In this document: positions 9,969 through 22,735 of the stretch, piece by piece
How positions within the stretch are numbered: the first letter of the stretch is position 1
Layout: every line of letters begins with the position of its first letter
Assembly: GCA_018398805.1 (NCBI GenBank)
Contig: JAGFBZ010000703.1
Span: forward strand, 558,001 to 622,000
DNA length: 64,000 nt
From: Hirundichthys speculiger
Lineage: Eukaryota; Chordata; Actinopteri; Beloniformes; Exocoetidae
Direction of reading: 5' to 3'
The notes under the pieces: model-generated
What the model was told of the DNA's origin: nothing
Seen by the model: only the letters and a program-made list of their open reading frames with translations
Databases searched by the model: none
Translations under genes and position numbers: made by a program

Positions 9969-10676
9969 TACAGTGATCCCTTATTTTTCGCGGTTATTTG
10001 GGGACCGGCGCCCCCTCCTGCTTAAATCAACATCCGAACACTGGAGCCGGAGCCCCCCGAGCCTCAATAATGTGTTTAAAATATGTTTTAAAACCCCATA
10101 AAAGTAGCGAGTCACTGCAGTGAAACAAGACAAAGGCTCAACTGTGGTCTTTCTGTTACCTTCACAGCCTCTGGTCTCTGAACCGTAGTAAACAAACTGC
10201 TGGTATTGTGCTTTTTTGGCTCATAATTAGCAGCTAACCCGCTAACAACAACAAAACAAACAGTCCGGTTTTCTCTGCATGGAACGAGCACTTTATTCTG
10301 GCACTGCAGGAACTTGTAACATCACACAGGTTGTATTGTTGGGCTCCTGTCGGTTAACAGAGAATGTAAATCTATACACGCTGGGCTGCTGTTGATGCTC
10401 ACGGCACTTTTTATCTAATCCTCGTTTTCTTCTGCCGTCCCACGACACACACACTACATTACCCATAAGGCCACAGCATTACCCATAAGGCTACCTTCTT
10501 AAAGGGGCCAGGCTGGCTCACAGCATTCCTTCACTGTGAGAGAACGCGCACAACATCCTGTGATGTTTCCGCGATTTAAAATTTTTTTTTTTAATTATAT
10601 TATATAGTTCTGAAAAAATCAGCGAATAACTAAAACCACGGAACTTAAACCGCAAAGTGGCAAGGGATCACTTTGT
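9969..10676. mobile_element. pogo/Tigger-like non-autonomous element
   Basis: Left end CAGTGATCCCTTATTTTTCG preceded by TA (9969-9970). The right end reads inward AAAGTGATCCCTTGCC. Next to both ends are CGCGG / CCGCGAA-type sub-terminal motifs. CAGTGATCCCT termini with a TA target are typical of vertebrate pogo/Tigger elements. About 700 bp, no transposase frame. The last bases at the right end are altered, so a TA there is not certain. Confidence 0.7.
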
Positions 10677-10920
10677 GTAGAAAATGTAACTGGTAAATAA
10701 CCAGTTTGCCTTTCTAACTGAAAACCTTAATTTCATACATGCGCACTAACTAATTATACTCTCATATATAGGGAGAAATTAAACTAATGCAGGTTTATAT
10801 CAACATTGAAGACATCCTGGACATAGTAGCAAGATGGTTTTACCGTTTGGAAGAGCTTTAACACACTGCATGTCATGGTTAAGATTGATGTTTTACTGCT
10901 TTAGAACCCCTCAACTCATA
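10677..10920. other. no gene seen
   Basis: Short AT-rich spacer between the Tigger-like element and the first MITE. Confidence 0.5.
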
Positions 10921-11290
10921 TACAGTCATGGAAAAAATTATTAGACCACCCTTGTTTTCTTCAGTTTCTTGTTCATTTTAATGCCTGGTACAACTAAAGG
11001 TACATTTGTTTGGACAAACATAACGATAACCACAAAGATTGCTCATAAGAGTTTTATTTAAGAGCTGATATCTTACCATTTTCCATGGTTTTCTTGATTA
11101 TAACCTAAATCACTTAAGTTTTTACATCAATAGTTATGGCGTTGTACTGCCAAAAACACTGCTTTTATGCATTCAGTGTTTTCTTTTCTGTCTGTTTTAG
11201 TCACATGATGACGTTTAGTGGTACCAGGTATTAAAATGAACAAGAAAGTGAAGAAAAAATGGTGGTCTAATAATTTTTTCCATGACTGTA
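10921..11290. mobile_element. TA-flanked MITE with long inverted repeats, copy 1
   Basis: The element is 10923-11288 (366 bp). Both ends begin CAGTCATGGAAAAAATTATT followed by AGACCACC, and the two arms match for about 70 bp (through TTGTTCATTTTAAT and CCTGGTAC). TA stands outside each end, the Tc1/mariner target duplication. The middle (AAAACACTG, TTATGCATTCAG) encodes nothing. Two further copies in the inverted orientation are at 32270-32647 and 54731-55094. Presumed mobilised in trans by a Tc1/mariner transposase. Confidence 0.93.
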
Positions 11291-14200
11291 TGTGTATATA
11301 TACACATATATGCGTATATATAATCCAACTGATAATCAAGCTGCATAGATACAAACAAAAGCTTTGACAAGCCATTTTTCTCATTATTATCATTCATTCG
11401 GGATCACTTAAGATGTTGACCTGACAGAAGCTAGCATAAACAAGTGGAAGCAGCGTTAAATAATCTCCAACCAGTAGTGATGATGAGCAAATGTGTTTGC
11501 CGGTGAACACATCTGAGACTTATCTTAAAGGTGGTGTTTGTGATAAAGCATCATTATGGTGGGTGTGACAAATTAGACAGAAAACTGGCTCATGTAACTT
11601 CCTGGTTATGAATAGCCTCTGTGGAAAGGTCAGCACCATGACAACCCTGTGATGGATGTCACCAATGTCCAATTAAGTTCTTCTAAAATATTCACCAAGG
11701 AGGTTATTGTGCGTGCTTATTAAATATAAAACAGCTCAATCAAAACTCTAAGGGGAGGCTTCTCTGTGATCAATGCTTTTAAAGACAACCAAAATTTTCT
11801 TTTCTTAATTTTTTTTATGTTTTTATAAGGTGGGTAGGGATCCATAAAGGTAACAGGAAAATGCGTAGATATCAAATAAATACATATATTTTTGAACATT
11901 TCCAAGTTTTCTCCACACGCTCTCTCTTTGGTTAATAAGAGCAGAGAACTAACTCTTCTGTGCTTTGATAAACGCAGATATTTGTCACCAGGTTGCTAAA
12001 GCTTCTTTTTCATGCTCAGTCCCCCTCTCTTTCTCAAACACACTCGAGGAACTACATAAACTACTCTGAGGAAACTGTCAGAGTCAAACCATGAATAAGG
12101 GGATGCAGGATTTTATTTGTGTATTATTTGGCCCTTTGAAAGTTCTGGCACATCCACAATGGCACATGTATGTGTGTGTAGAAGCACATGTCTGCACACT
12201 TCAATGAGCCATTCAGCTCGTTTCCTTCCCCAACTCTTACAATAAAAGTATTCTCGCTTTTAAGGCTACCTTTGGTTGAACCTATGCTTTCCTTTTTTTT
12301 TTCTCATGTCTTGTGTATCCACTCTGAAATTATAGATGAGGATAATAATAATAATGTCATTTTGTACCGGAATCTTAGTCATTACCTGCAGTAAAGTGCT
12401 TCTAATTGATATCACCAGAGAGATAATGATTACAATGCCCTCCAGGAACATATTATTGCAATATTAACCTTTGTATATACTTTTATGCAGAAGACTCTGC
12501 CACATTAAGGGATCTCTAAATCTTACTTGTGCGCTGTAATGCCATTACAAAAGAATGGATACTTGGAGGTGTGCCCTTTTCCCTGATTAAGTGTGTCCAG
12601 GGGTTTGCGGCCATCTCCAGGAAATGGATGACATGGAAGTGCAATTTTCAACATTGCTCTCTTTTCTTACTGCTTAAAGCTGTCTGTCTTACAGCCCCCG
12701 TGCCCCAGGAATAACCCTGTCTTATTTCTGTTCACTTGAGCAGTTGCAGGTTTCTAATGCGAGCATGGTTTTATCGACAAGGTTGACGCTTGTCACCACA
12801 ACTTGGGTCACATGTGTCTGAACATCATATTCTGTACAAGTGTACATATTTCTGTCCACCTGCCAGTGGTGGACCAGTGCACTAAACACCAGCTGCTCCA
12901 TATTTGACTGGATTCCCCCTTGAAAAAAGGCAGCGTCCAAACTGGGGGCTATTTTTGGATAAAGTGTTTTCTCCACAGTTATTGGCCCATGGCAAAGGCC
13001 GTGATCCCTGCTATCTAAAATACAGTAATATTCCTCTCCAGCTTGCATGTAATATTATTGTACATTTGTCAAATTCGGGGTCATTGTTTAAGAGATATTT
13101 TTAAAATAAAGACTGTAGTGCTGCCGACAGATGACAAATGAAAACAAATGAATGCAGGGAAGACTGCAGATTTCAGTCTGTATGTGTGTGTGTGTGTGTA
13201 GAACTTCTGACACAGTCCAAAAAAGGCTTCTTGAGACTTCGTAGCTCGGCTCAGGAAATTGGGATATTTGAATACTCCCTCTTGGCTTGACCCGTCTCTG
13301 GCTCCCACCCACATGCTCCACTCACCTGCAGTTACTATCTTGAACCTCTGGTGGGCACTATGCAAAACCTGGGCAGATTATAATCATGTGCTCTTTTTTT
13401 TGTGCATAAACTTTGCAGCATTTATTCTGTAGGTTTAACATCACAATAGTTTTTGTGGTAACCAAAACCTTTTATCACAGAGAGAGTAAATATAAATATA
13501 TGTAACTGCTAGACAAAGACAGCTTTTCAGCAGTTTAATATCACAGAGAAGACAAGGAATCTGGTCTAGACACACAAATTATTCTATACATTGTTTATGA
13601 AGCAGTTTCTTCATCTATTTTTTGTTACTTTTTTTTTACTGAACTGGATTGACACAAAACAAGTCTAATCAATATCTACTATATTATTTTGTTTCAAACT
13701 AAATTTACACCTTGATTGGTTCAGTGTGTCCCTTTTACTGGAAACATGATTGAGAAATTGAGCCTAAGGTTTAAAAAAAATGCAATTATTAGGTATTTAT
13801 TAATTTTGGTTAAACAAATGTAATTTTCAACAGAAAGATGCATAAAGACTATTAAGGCAGAAATATAATGACAAAAGTGATGAAACCTAAATAGGCAGGA
13901 CGGCTGGGTGGATGAATCATTTTAAAATCTATCAAAACATTTTGTATAAAAATAAAAATGATCTCATTTAAAAGTTCCTGCTTTACCCTATTTTTTTCAG
14001 AGTTAAGTATTAGCGTCATTATGGAGAAAACACCTCATCCATGTCAATTATCTATTATAACTAGCAGTGAGCAATATCATTGAAATGAAATGCTATTAAA
14101 AAGGTTATTTACATTCTTTTAATAATAACAAAACATCAAATATATATGTGCATTGTGAAAGTTATGAAATAATAAATCATTTTTCTAACAGCTATAGTGG

Positions 14201-16184
14201 ATTTGAACATATTTCTGCTCATAGTTTGAATTTAGGCCCCACAACTTTACTGTTTTAAATCGGAGACTCTTAGCTTGATTTGCACTGGCTTAAATAAATG
14301 ACCCTTAACCTAAACTGTACATGGACTGAGTGCCTCTCTTCAGCTGGACAGATGTGCGGTCCCTCATGAATCCACACTAAATAAGAACTATGGAACTTCC
14401 AAGAACTATGGCAATAGATGCCCAGAACATCTTTAATTTGAGTTAATTTCTATTTCTGCAGCCACTCTGGTTGTCATTATTTTTACGATGAAAAGGTGTA
14501 GACATAGCAAGCCCCTTATATATGGAGCTGGTCATATCTGAGGGATATGGATATGTCATGGAGGAGCAGTGGATTCCAAACTTTAGACTGACTCCTGTCA
14601 TAACTCATCTTGTTGTGCTTTCTACTTTATAGCCAAGAGAACGAAGCTCCTACAGAAAAAAAAAAGAATAAAATTTGTTCTGCCTGTAGAAAAAAAAGTC
14701 AGAAGTGCTTCCATTGCAGTTTTGCAAAATATTCCTTATTGTAAGAACTTTTTTGTTACCTATGGGGATATTTGTGAAAATGATGTGTTCCATTTTTCTA
14801 TTCGCAATTTCCAATTTATACAATTTCAAAGGTAATGGGAACACACTTATGGTTGTCTTTTTTTTCTCTCTTTCCAATCCTTTGGCTTGTCAGGCTTTAT
14901 TATTCAATTTAGGAGAACCTCCATCGATAACTTTTGCTCTCAGGCTTTATTCGCTTCTGCTATGAGGCTCGAAGGAAGTATGGATTCCTGATCTGGACCT
15001 TTGGATCTAGTGCGGTCCTTCAAGCTTTTTCCTGAAGAACTTGACTTGTTTTAACAATTGACTGAGCAAACACTATTGCTCTTTTTCCGCTCTAACATAC
15101 TGTGCTATTGTGCCAAACGGGCGACATGGCCACGGGTACAACAGCTGTATTTACTGCGTTAGTGGTAGTGCCAGTAGCGTTTGTCCAGCACTGTTTACTT
15201 TGTATTATGTGTCCTCTCCAGCTTCAATCATCTTCATCTGAACTGAGCAACTGTACCTGTTTCTTATTTCAAGGCTAAATGAAAAATAGATACTTGGCAA
15301 GGATTTTTTTTTTTTTTTTTTTAGTAATTCCTCTCATTGTTGCAACACAAAGTTCACTTGTCCTTGACCGCTTGTTACAAATAACCCACATAATTCTCCA
15401 TAGGTTCAGAGTTAATTTAAGTTACTGGTACTGTGTTGCATTTTTCCCTCCCTTACACAGTTACACACACACAAAATCAGCTCCTTGCTTTGTTGTCTTT
15501 TCCTTGTTTTCCTGCTGTTTCAGAGCTGACACTAGTTAGCTTCTCTTTTGTTCTGGGTAACAGGAGACAGTTGCTAAAGTGTACACAGAGGTTAGTGTGA
15601 CTGAGCTCTTTTGTGGCGTAGCAGCACGGTGCACTTTATCTGCTGTTTAGCTTCTCTTTGCAGTGCAGAGCTACATTATCTGCTGGTTTAAGGAAGTGGT
15701 GCTGAATCAGGTCAAGGGAGTGCTGGCATTTGTAAGCAAGGTAGCAAAGTAAAAATGCCCCTGCAGCTATAATACTCACAGGAAAGGCATGACAAAAGCT
15801 AAAGTTATCATGCCACTGGAAATATTTTCATAACAATAGTCAGACCTTATGTGAATATAGTAATGAATATTCTCCTTTAATGAAATCTCTCCGAACCTAC
15901 AGTACAGTATGGAGAAGCAGTTTTGTACCGGGGCACCATAAAAAGATTAATTTTACTGGTAGTCTTTCCACCAGGGAGTCAATGTAATTCTACTGAATTA
16001 GAGAAAAGATTATGAGAAGGAGGATGACTAGACAAGAAGGAAATGCAGAAATGAAAATGGCAAAGGCAAAAGGAGTGAAAAAGGAGCAAAAAGGGGAGGC
16101 TGGGAGGTGAGAACATCGGAGCACATGGGGAGCAGAGTAATCACGTGTGTCCGGCGGAGGTCACCACTGGTCTGCAGGTTCTAA
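11291..16184. other. no gene seen, about 4.9 kb of AT-rich intergenic or intronic DNA
   Basis: No recognisable exons or transposon ends. A TA/CA-rich patch adjoins the MITE (11289-11325). A (TG)n of about 16 bases lies near 13183-13199 and a T18-20 run at 15305-15322. Open frames of 60-108 codons (for example 12722-13048 on the minus strand) overlap others and have no motif. Confidence 0.5.
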
Positions 16185-16365
16185 TTATGTGCTAATAGCC
16201 ACTGAGGAGGTTATTTGGAGCCATTAGCCAGTGCCTGTAGGTAGTTAACAGCCCACAGCATAACCCGGCCTCCTTAATGTTCCCTACGAGGCCGTTAGCT
16301 CTCCGTCACCAGCCAGCTAGCTGCCTCATTACTGCGATTAGAAACCAATTGATAGGTAATGGTTA
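16185..16365. promoter_or_regulatory. candidate conserved non-coding element
   Basis: A block of balanced composition with several TAAT-core and related motifs (TCTAATTATGTGC, CATTAGCC, CCAATTGATAGGTAATGG), free of repeats. This resembles enhancers of developmental genes. The call rests on motif appearance alone; conservation was not tested. Confidence 0.22.
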
Positions 16366-17470
16366 AATATGATAACATGCTATCCAAGAAACGTGGACTC
16401 TCGTGGAAAGGTGAGAGGACCTGAGTTGTACTGCATGAGAGCATTGCTCCGGCCTGGTCAGTACAAGCAGAATCTTCTCAGACATTTGATCAAACAACAC
16501 ACACACAGATCAGCTGGGCCAAACTGTTAGCTGCTCTTAAATCCCCAAAAGGATCTGAGTATTCAGTTTTAAATGTTCTGTTGTGAGTGTGGGTCATAAA
16601 GAAACTCATTATAGTCTGTTTAATAACAGAAATAATTTGAAACTATTTTTCACCTGACTATTTGAGCCATTATGAAAACAACACAACTGTTCTTGGTCAG
16701 GTCAGTCCTGTTGGTGGGATGATGGTCCAATTGGTAAATTGACCAGTTCGTATTCGTATTGATCGTGTTCTACTTCATTTCCACTCAAATAACCCCGAGT
16801 CTTTTTAAGGTACTAAAAGATTCCTTCAGATTATTGGTTCTCAATGTATAAAGCCCTGCAAAGATTAGGAAATTAGCTGAGATATGAGAAAGCAGTGGTT
16901 CTCTTTTCTGCTCTTTTCGCTGTAGGACTGAGTGTTTGTGATGGACGGGCTTCGAAAGACACCAGAGAGCCACTAACCGACTGAATTAAAGTTGGAACAT
17001 ACAGTTCGGCTGCATTCACACACAACAAAGCAGTGAAGAACCTTCCATCAGGCTCATATGTGGTTTTGTTGATTGTGCTCCTGAGCATAACTGCTGCAGA
17101 ACTGTTTTTGCTGCTTTAATTCACTTCCCTTTAAACCGGGTATTATTGACCATGTTTTATTATTATTATATATATTTTTTTTTTTACATACATCTTAGCG
17201 CTTTCTCAAAATGTGAAATGGGCATTTAAGGAAACCCAGTGAATTTATGCAATGCATCTGTGCTGATGGACACCCTGTCCATCTTTATCATGACATGCAG
17301 CATGATTTTAAAATCAACATATCAACACATGCTCCCCGCCAAAAAAAAACTAAACAAAACAAAAAAAAGGAAATAATTTTAATAGGCTTATGCAATGTCA
17401 CAACAATTATTTCTGTTCATTTTTTTCATCAAGAAAAAAATGTATTAAGATTTTTAGTTAAGATAAGTTA
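16366..17470. other. no gene seen, about 1.1 kb
   Basis: AT-rich, with a TTATTATTATATATAT patch and T-run near 17160-17185 and an A-rich patch near 17341-17375. No recognisable feature. Confidence 0.5.
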
Positions 17471-17479
17471 ACATGTAAT

Positions 17480-17895
17480 ATTGATTGCGAAAGAGTCGGA
17501 CCACTGCGTAAACAGATCCAAAGACTCTGAGTGGGGTTAAGGTCTGGAAGATGTGCTGGTCGGTCTCGAAATGTTGTCTCGTTGTCTCCCTGACCCACTT
17601 TTTCACTATTTGAGCCTGATGAATCCTGGCATTGTCCTTCTGGAGATGTCCATGCCATCAGTGAAGATGATTGAAAAAACAAAAACAGAACCAAAAACTG
17701 AGAGTTCAGTATATTCAGGTGGTAAACTGATCTTGCATTTAGTGCACATTGCTGAACCCAGACTTGACCAACTGAAGCAACCCCACATCATAATACTGCT
17801 GCCACAGGTTTGCAGGGTCAGAACCAGACAGTTGGACCACAGTGTTGCAGACCACATGACCTTATTCCATCGTTCTGGAGTCCAGTCCTCAAGCT
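17480..17895 (-). mobile_element. Tc1-like transposase remnant
   Basis: On the minus strand, in order: WTPERWNKVMWSATLWS (about 17888-17840), SSIMMWGCFSWSSLGSA (about 17800-17748), KDNAR plus WVRET (about 17640-17590) and DLNPTQSLWICLRS (about 17545-17505). This is the central and C-terminal DDE domain of Tc1 transposases: the second Asp sits in the KDNA motif and the third acidic residue normally sits in NPIE-LW. Here the Glu is Gln (NPTQSLW), one catalytic residue lost, besides frameshifts. The N-terminal paired-like DNA-binding part and both terminal repeats are not recognisable. Confidence 0.85.
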
Positions 17896-18539
17896 TGCTA
17901 ACACAGAAAAACCTTCTTTCCTACTTGCCTCTCTGCTGTGTGGGTTTCAAATAACTACTATTTGTCCCAATACCTTGTTTTTTTTTTTTTTTCAATCATT
18001 CAATCACTGAAGTGGTTTCTTAGTTTTTTTTTCTTAGCAGTGTATCAAACCTCCACTTTGTTTTTGTTCCTGAGGTGGAAATGCATTGTTTACCTGCAAT
18101 GATTCCAAATCTCTGGAAACATACCTGCAGTTGAGGACTACCTGTTTTTTTTTGTTTGTTTGTTTTGTGATTGTAGAAGGTTTTTACATGTGGGCAGGAA
18201 TAATCTCCTGTTCCAGTGTGTATGATAACAGAACTCTGACAGAAGAGAGTCTTCACTTTGTTTAATGGTTTTGATGTACAGTGTTGATCGTTATGTTTTA
18301 ACAACTTATACAACATTCATCTTTTCGGAGCTCCGGGGGCTCCAGAACAGCAGAGCTTCCATAAGCCCGAACGGTTCCCGGCTCAGAGCCAGCCCTGTTT
18401 ATCAGTTTATTTGAGTCTTCTTTTTTAGTTTTTCCCTTCAGGGGTCATCACAACAGATCATTGGTTTCCAGTGCACCCTGTCTTCTGCGTCTTCCTCTGT
18501 CACACCGAGCAGCTACATTTCCACTTTGTGTTCCTCACA
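17896..18539. other. no gene seen
   Basis: T-rich stretches (17978-17992, 18146-18168) and unique sequence; possibly the decayed 5' part of the minus-strand Tc1 relic. No inverted-repeat end found. Confidence 0.45.
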
Positions 18540-18645
18540 CAGTGATGAACAGAGGCGATGTTGACAGAGGCAGTGTCTTGACATATTGACTACGAGGCCA
18601 GGAATCGAACCACTGACTTTCAGGTGGGTAAATCATATCCACGCC
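18540..18645 (-). mobile_element. tRNA-derived SINE fragment
   Basis: On the minus strand this contains CAGTGGTTCGATTCCTGGCC with an exact pol III B-box (GGTTCGATTCC) at about 18603-18613. It is followed by ATGTCAAGACACT, matching the teleost SINE type with a GGGCAAGACACT body. It lies directly downstream (minus sense) of a LINE C-terminal remnant. Confidence 0.6.
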
Positions 18646-19026
18646 TTTCACCATGTCCAAAAATCTCTTCTTCTGTTTTTCCCCTTTTTCTCTTGTCTTG
18701 CATCTCCGTCTCCAGCATCCTTCTGTTAATGTTTTCACTATTCCTCCTCTGGACGTGTCCAAGCCATCACAGTCTCACATTCTACCTCCATGACAGGTCA
18801 AGCCTGAGCGATCCTCTGATGTGCTTTTTTCTTAATCCTGTTCATCCTCATCACTCCCATGGAAAATCGTAACATCTTCAGTTTGGCCCCTGCAGTTCTG
18901 CTTCCTGACTTTTGGTCAGTGCTGTCTGACGGTCTCAACTGCTGTCTTTTAAATCTTTCCCTTTACTTCTTGTTGTTTCACCTCGACTCCTTCCATCTTC
19001 ACCATTCCACCTGCTTCCCTCCAGCC
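18646..19026 (-). mobile_element. LINE C-terminal remnant C (different family from A and B)
   Basis: Read on the minus strand this gives, across frameshifts, a WFGHV-R-type block, then RRMLETEM, DKRKRGKTE and GHGERRG. It corresponds to the teleost non-LTR C-terminus of the type GRRMLRMELPGRRKRGRPKRRFMD. The + strand shows the complement, with CATCTCCGTCTCCAGCATCC and TCCTGTTCATCCTCATCACT. Only about 120 codons survive and none is in one continuous frame. A hAT element starts immediately at its upstream side (19027). Confidence 0.7.
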
Positions 19027-19510
19027 CAGGGGTCCCCAACCCCCGGTCCCTGGCCCGGTACCGGTCCGTGGGTCATTTAGTACCGGGCCGCAGGGGAAAA
19101 AAAAAAAAAAACAACAACTCCCATTATTACCGTTTGATTTATTATCTGAGTCTAAATTATGATGTTTTATTTTGAAAAATGACCAGATTATCTCCATTAC
19201 ACTTGACGCATGACGAGACTTCAAGACCCGTGTCTCGGTCATGTGATACGTTTAAACCTCCCAAGCTAACAAAACGAGTAAAAAACAAACGTCTTCAGGA
19301 AGTGTCTTTGCGTGGAGAGGACGTTACCGATGTTCTGTCTTTGGCGCGATGTTACGAGGACGCTTCTAATAAAGTTGATTTAAGTTTATTATGATATATA
19401 GAAAATACCACAGTTTTTATTCCGGTCGTATCATTTTATTTAGTGTATTTATCTGTGAAGCCTTTTACATACCTGTACGTGAAAATATTACCTGACATTA
19501 AACCGAACTT
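19027..19510. mobile_element. hAT element lacking its right terminus
   Basis: Left end CAGGGGTCCCCAACCCCCGG followed by GGTACCGGTCCGTGG, a well-known vertebrate hAT terminus. The interior keeps family landmarks (TTATTATCTGAGTCTAAATT, TCGGTCATGTGATACG, AAAATACCACAGTTTTTATT, GTGAAAATATTACCTGACAT). The expected closing GGTTGGGGACC-type end is absent: the sequence diverges after AAACCG at about 19505. No 8-bp duplication could be confirmed. Confidence 0.75.
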
Positions 19511-22500
19511 TCCAGGTTTTCTTCCACCTGAGTCACTCAGTCCGATATTGTTGGCCAACAGATGATTGCAGATGTAACTGCTTTTCCACCACAAACTTAT
19601 AGAAGATATTCCATCTATGATTAAGCATTTTCTTTCACCTTGGGCTGGGTCTCCTGTTACTCTGCTTCTTCATACAGGGCAAAAACATGTTCAACTGATG
19701 AGTGACTCCTCTGTTAACCCCACAACATGGCCTGTCAAGGGTGTGCTTCTCGCCGATATACAAACTGAGAAAAAAACACGTGTATACACTTTTAATACCA
19801 GTTTGTCTTTGTCTTTGACCACTGTAGTAAACATTTAAAAGAAGAGTAGTAAATGTTGTTTAAAGAGCCTTTCTTTTTGGGTTTTTTTTTTTTGGGAGAG
19901 ATTGTGTCCGGATGGTGGCTGTGACTTGAATGTAATGGCAGCACATGAGAGGCACAAAATGGGGCCAAGTAAAGATACACGATCACATAGAAATCAAATC
20001 AGTATCAAAACAAGGTTATTCTAGACCTACTATGCAGAACATTGTTCTTAATCAATTAGAGTCAGATGTTTTCATTTAAATATATTTTATTTCTGCTCTG
20101 GGCAGACATTGATTCATATGATTTAAATTAAAATCACACTGGTTATCGGTCAAGGGCAAAGCACTTCCTGCTCCTCCGCATTCATCAAGCCCAGACAAGT
20201 TTGATCTTGAGTATATGCTCTTTCCTAGTAAATAAAGAAATACAGCTCTCCCCAAAGAATCGCAGATTTGTCTGTGATGAAATCTCCAAGCTGGGCTCTA
20301 AATATTTGCCTGTGCTGTATTTGTGTGAGCGTTTCATTAACGATCAGAGCTGACAAACATGCACACTCATTGACCCCAGCCATCAGGGGAGAGCCTGAGA
20401 CAGTAGTGTGTGTTTAGTGTGTATTTGTTGAAAATGTAAATGCCTCACATGAGGAATTGATGTCACTAGCAGAGGAGACGATTGCAGTGGAAATGAATCT
20501 GGTGGGGTAAACATTTTCTGTGGCCAGCGCTCCTGGCTGTTATTTAAGGTCCTGTCAGAACTTGAAAGTGTAATTGATACAAATTCTAAAGTTTAATTTT
20601 TAAAGTTTACAGTCACAGAAGGTTCAGAGCTTCAGATTGTTTAAAATTGCACTCACTCCCTTTTCATTATAGCAGCATAGTCTGAAAACATTCGTTCATC
20701 AAAGGGTTGCTACAAATTAGACTTTGAGAAACTCAATTTGAAGTAAAAGAAAAGCATTTCTTTTCCTCTGGGGGGAAACCAAAGTCTTGGCTGCGTTTGC
20801 ATTTATATATGAACCGGGCACAGTATCTGGCTTTTAAAGATACACGCAGCCATGATGTAGATGCAATCAGGGAGACACGCTTGACCCAGCTCCCTGTAAA
20901 GCAGTACAGGCAGACAGTACAGGCAGACAGTACAGGCGATGCTTCTCCCAGTCATTTAGACCCCCAGCTGAAATTAGCAAAGAGGGCGCTGAAAAAAGGT
21001 TGTGGAACAGGCGGGCATGTCGTATATCTGGGCTTGGTGAAGGATAAAGAGACACGGAGCGTCAACTGGAGATGGCCAGAGAAGTGGAATAACATCTTAA
21101 TCTATCTGAGAAGTGAACAGTGGCCGCTCTGTTTTTGGAGCACGCTGTCTTGGACGACTCCCAAGCAGAGGGGCAGCGAGCGGAGCCATCTTCAGCTGCT
21201 GGTCGCTAACATGCCAGTAATAAGGCAGTGATGACCCTCCCAGGACCGCCGGCCAACACCCGCTCTGCCTCCTATCCATTTAGCACAAACATACACGCTA
21301 AAATGCAAGCTTTGCAGCTGAACTGATAATGTGGTACAAGAGCGAACTGTCGTCTCCTCTGCCTGCTTAACAAATCTATTCATTTTAAATAGTTTAGCAT
21401 CCCTGAAAGGAATGGACTGATAAAAATAAATAAATAAATAAATAAAATATCTTAGACTACGATATGTAGACACAAATAACTTCATATAAAACATTCAAAT
21501 GTGTGACATTGAAATATGATGCCTGAGGTTTAGGACTTGTCTTTATAGTTTATGAGCATTAATGCACACACAGAAGTAAAACGCTGGAAGACATTAGCTC
21601 GACGCTGACGCACCTGTTGCAGAAACAAAAGAAAGCACCGTCCTGTTCCAGAGCTTTAAAGAAACAAAGCAGAATGACTTTCTGGCACTTATGCTGCAGC
21701 ATCTGGACCAACATGTGAAACAACGCACGCATTCACGTATGCAGATAAATATAATTATCTCTAAAGCGATGGAAATTCTCCTGATGCAAACATTTCATGT
21801 TAGCATCAGCAAACACTAAAATTATAACAATAATCACTTATTTTTTGACAACAGACATTTATTTGTCTTTCACCATCTTAAAAGGACGTAGTATGTCATA
21901 GTTTGGCACCGTTTAAATAAAACTCAGTGAGCTCTGTTTTCTCATATACTCCATTTAAGCTGCGACACACCTGGCAGAGACAGTTTGGTGCAGCTACTTA
22001 AACACACTGTTTACGGTTGTGTCCCTGTGAGAGAACAACAGCCAGCCGTGTATTGTTGAAAATTTGCATGCTCAAGTCCATATGGCAACTTCCTTTTGAC
22101 CTGCTTTCCCATCCCCGATGGATTGTCAGGGCTGTCAGCCGATAAAGAATCACTTGACTTGCTATAACAAGTTCAAAAGGAGCTGATGACGCGCTGTTGA
22201 TCCATGGAGAATCGGTAAAAGAAACACCCCTACTGCTTGCTGCTATCACTCCCATAGAGATACCCATATTATTGATGGGGAATGGTTATGCTAATTTCTT
22301 TAGGGAACCATTTTTTTTTTTTTTTTTTTTTACTTTGGAAAATGCTCAAAAAATGAATAAAAGGGGGAAAAAAGGAATTTCTCTCGCATCAAACTGAATT
22401 CCACATAACAATTTAAAGGAACAGCATGGGAATCTGATTTTCATAGTGCATAATGAATGTAGAGCGTCTTTTATGGAGGAAGATATGTTTTGTCTGGGAA

Positions 22501-22735
22501 GGAGAAGAAAGGCGATATTTAGGCTATCTATTAATGCCTCACAGGACACAAACCGATCATCGGCGTGCAAGCATGTTATAAAAGAAACGATTTACTTAAA
22601 ACAAAACGACGGAAGATAACGTTAAACCGGTTTGACGCGCGTTTTTTTAAATGAAAAAGTTTTCTGGAGTGTTTTCAGTTAAATGTGAAAGTGAGTGAAA
22701 TGAATCTGGAGGTGCTGAGGTGCTGCTGATCAGTT
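19511..22735. other. no gene confirmed, about 3.2 kb
   Basis: Unique-looking sequence with (AAAT)n at 21424-21447 and a T22 run at about 22309-22331. A 13-bp unit GTACAGGCAGACA is repeated about three times at 20905-20942, inside a 144-codon frame (20797-21231, +). That frame has no recognised domain. 20220-20400 is a non-repetitive block that could be conserved. Transposons become scarce from here. Confidence 0.45.
20797..21231 (+). CDS. uncharacterised 144-codon open frame
   Basis: Starts ATG-CAT-CTT and ends TGA after PVIRQ. I see no signal peptide, membrane segment, zinc-binding pattern or known domain. The middle is basic (LAKRALKKGC) and the C-terminal part Trp-rich. A three-copy 13-bp tandem repeat shifts frame inside it, which argues against long-term coding selection. 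There is no good splice acceptor at its start or donor at its end. It could be a chance frame in a GC-richer block. Listed because it is one of the longest frames not explained by low complexity. Confidence 0.12.
   Translation: MHLYMNRAQYLAFKDTRSHDVDAIRETRLTQLPVKQYRQTVQADSTGDASPSHLDPQLKLAKRALKKGCGTGGHVVYLGLVKDKETRSVNWRWPEKWNNILIYLRSEQWPLCFWSTLSWTTPKQRGSERSHLQLLVANMPVIRQ

Noticed and set aside
18590..18620. Functional tRNA gene suggested by a B-box
   Set aside because: No A-box at the right distance and no cloverleaf; the context is a SINE beside a LINE tail.
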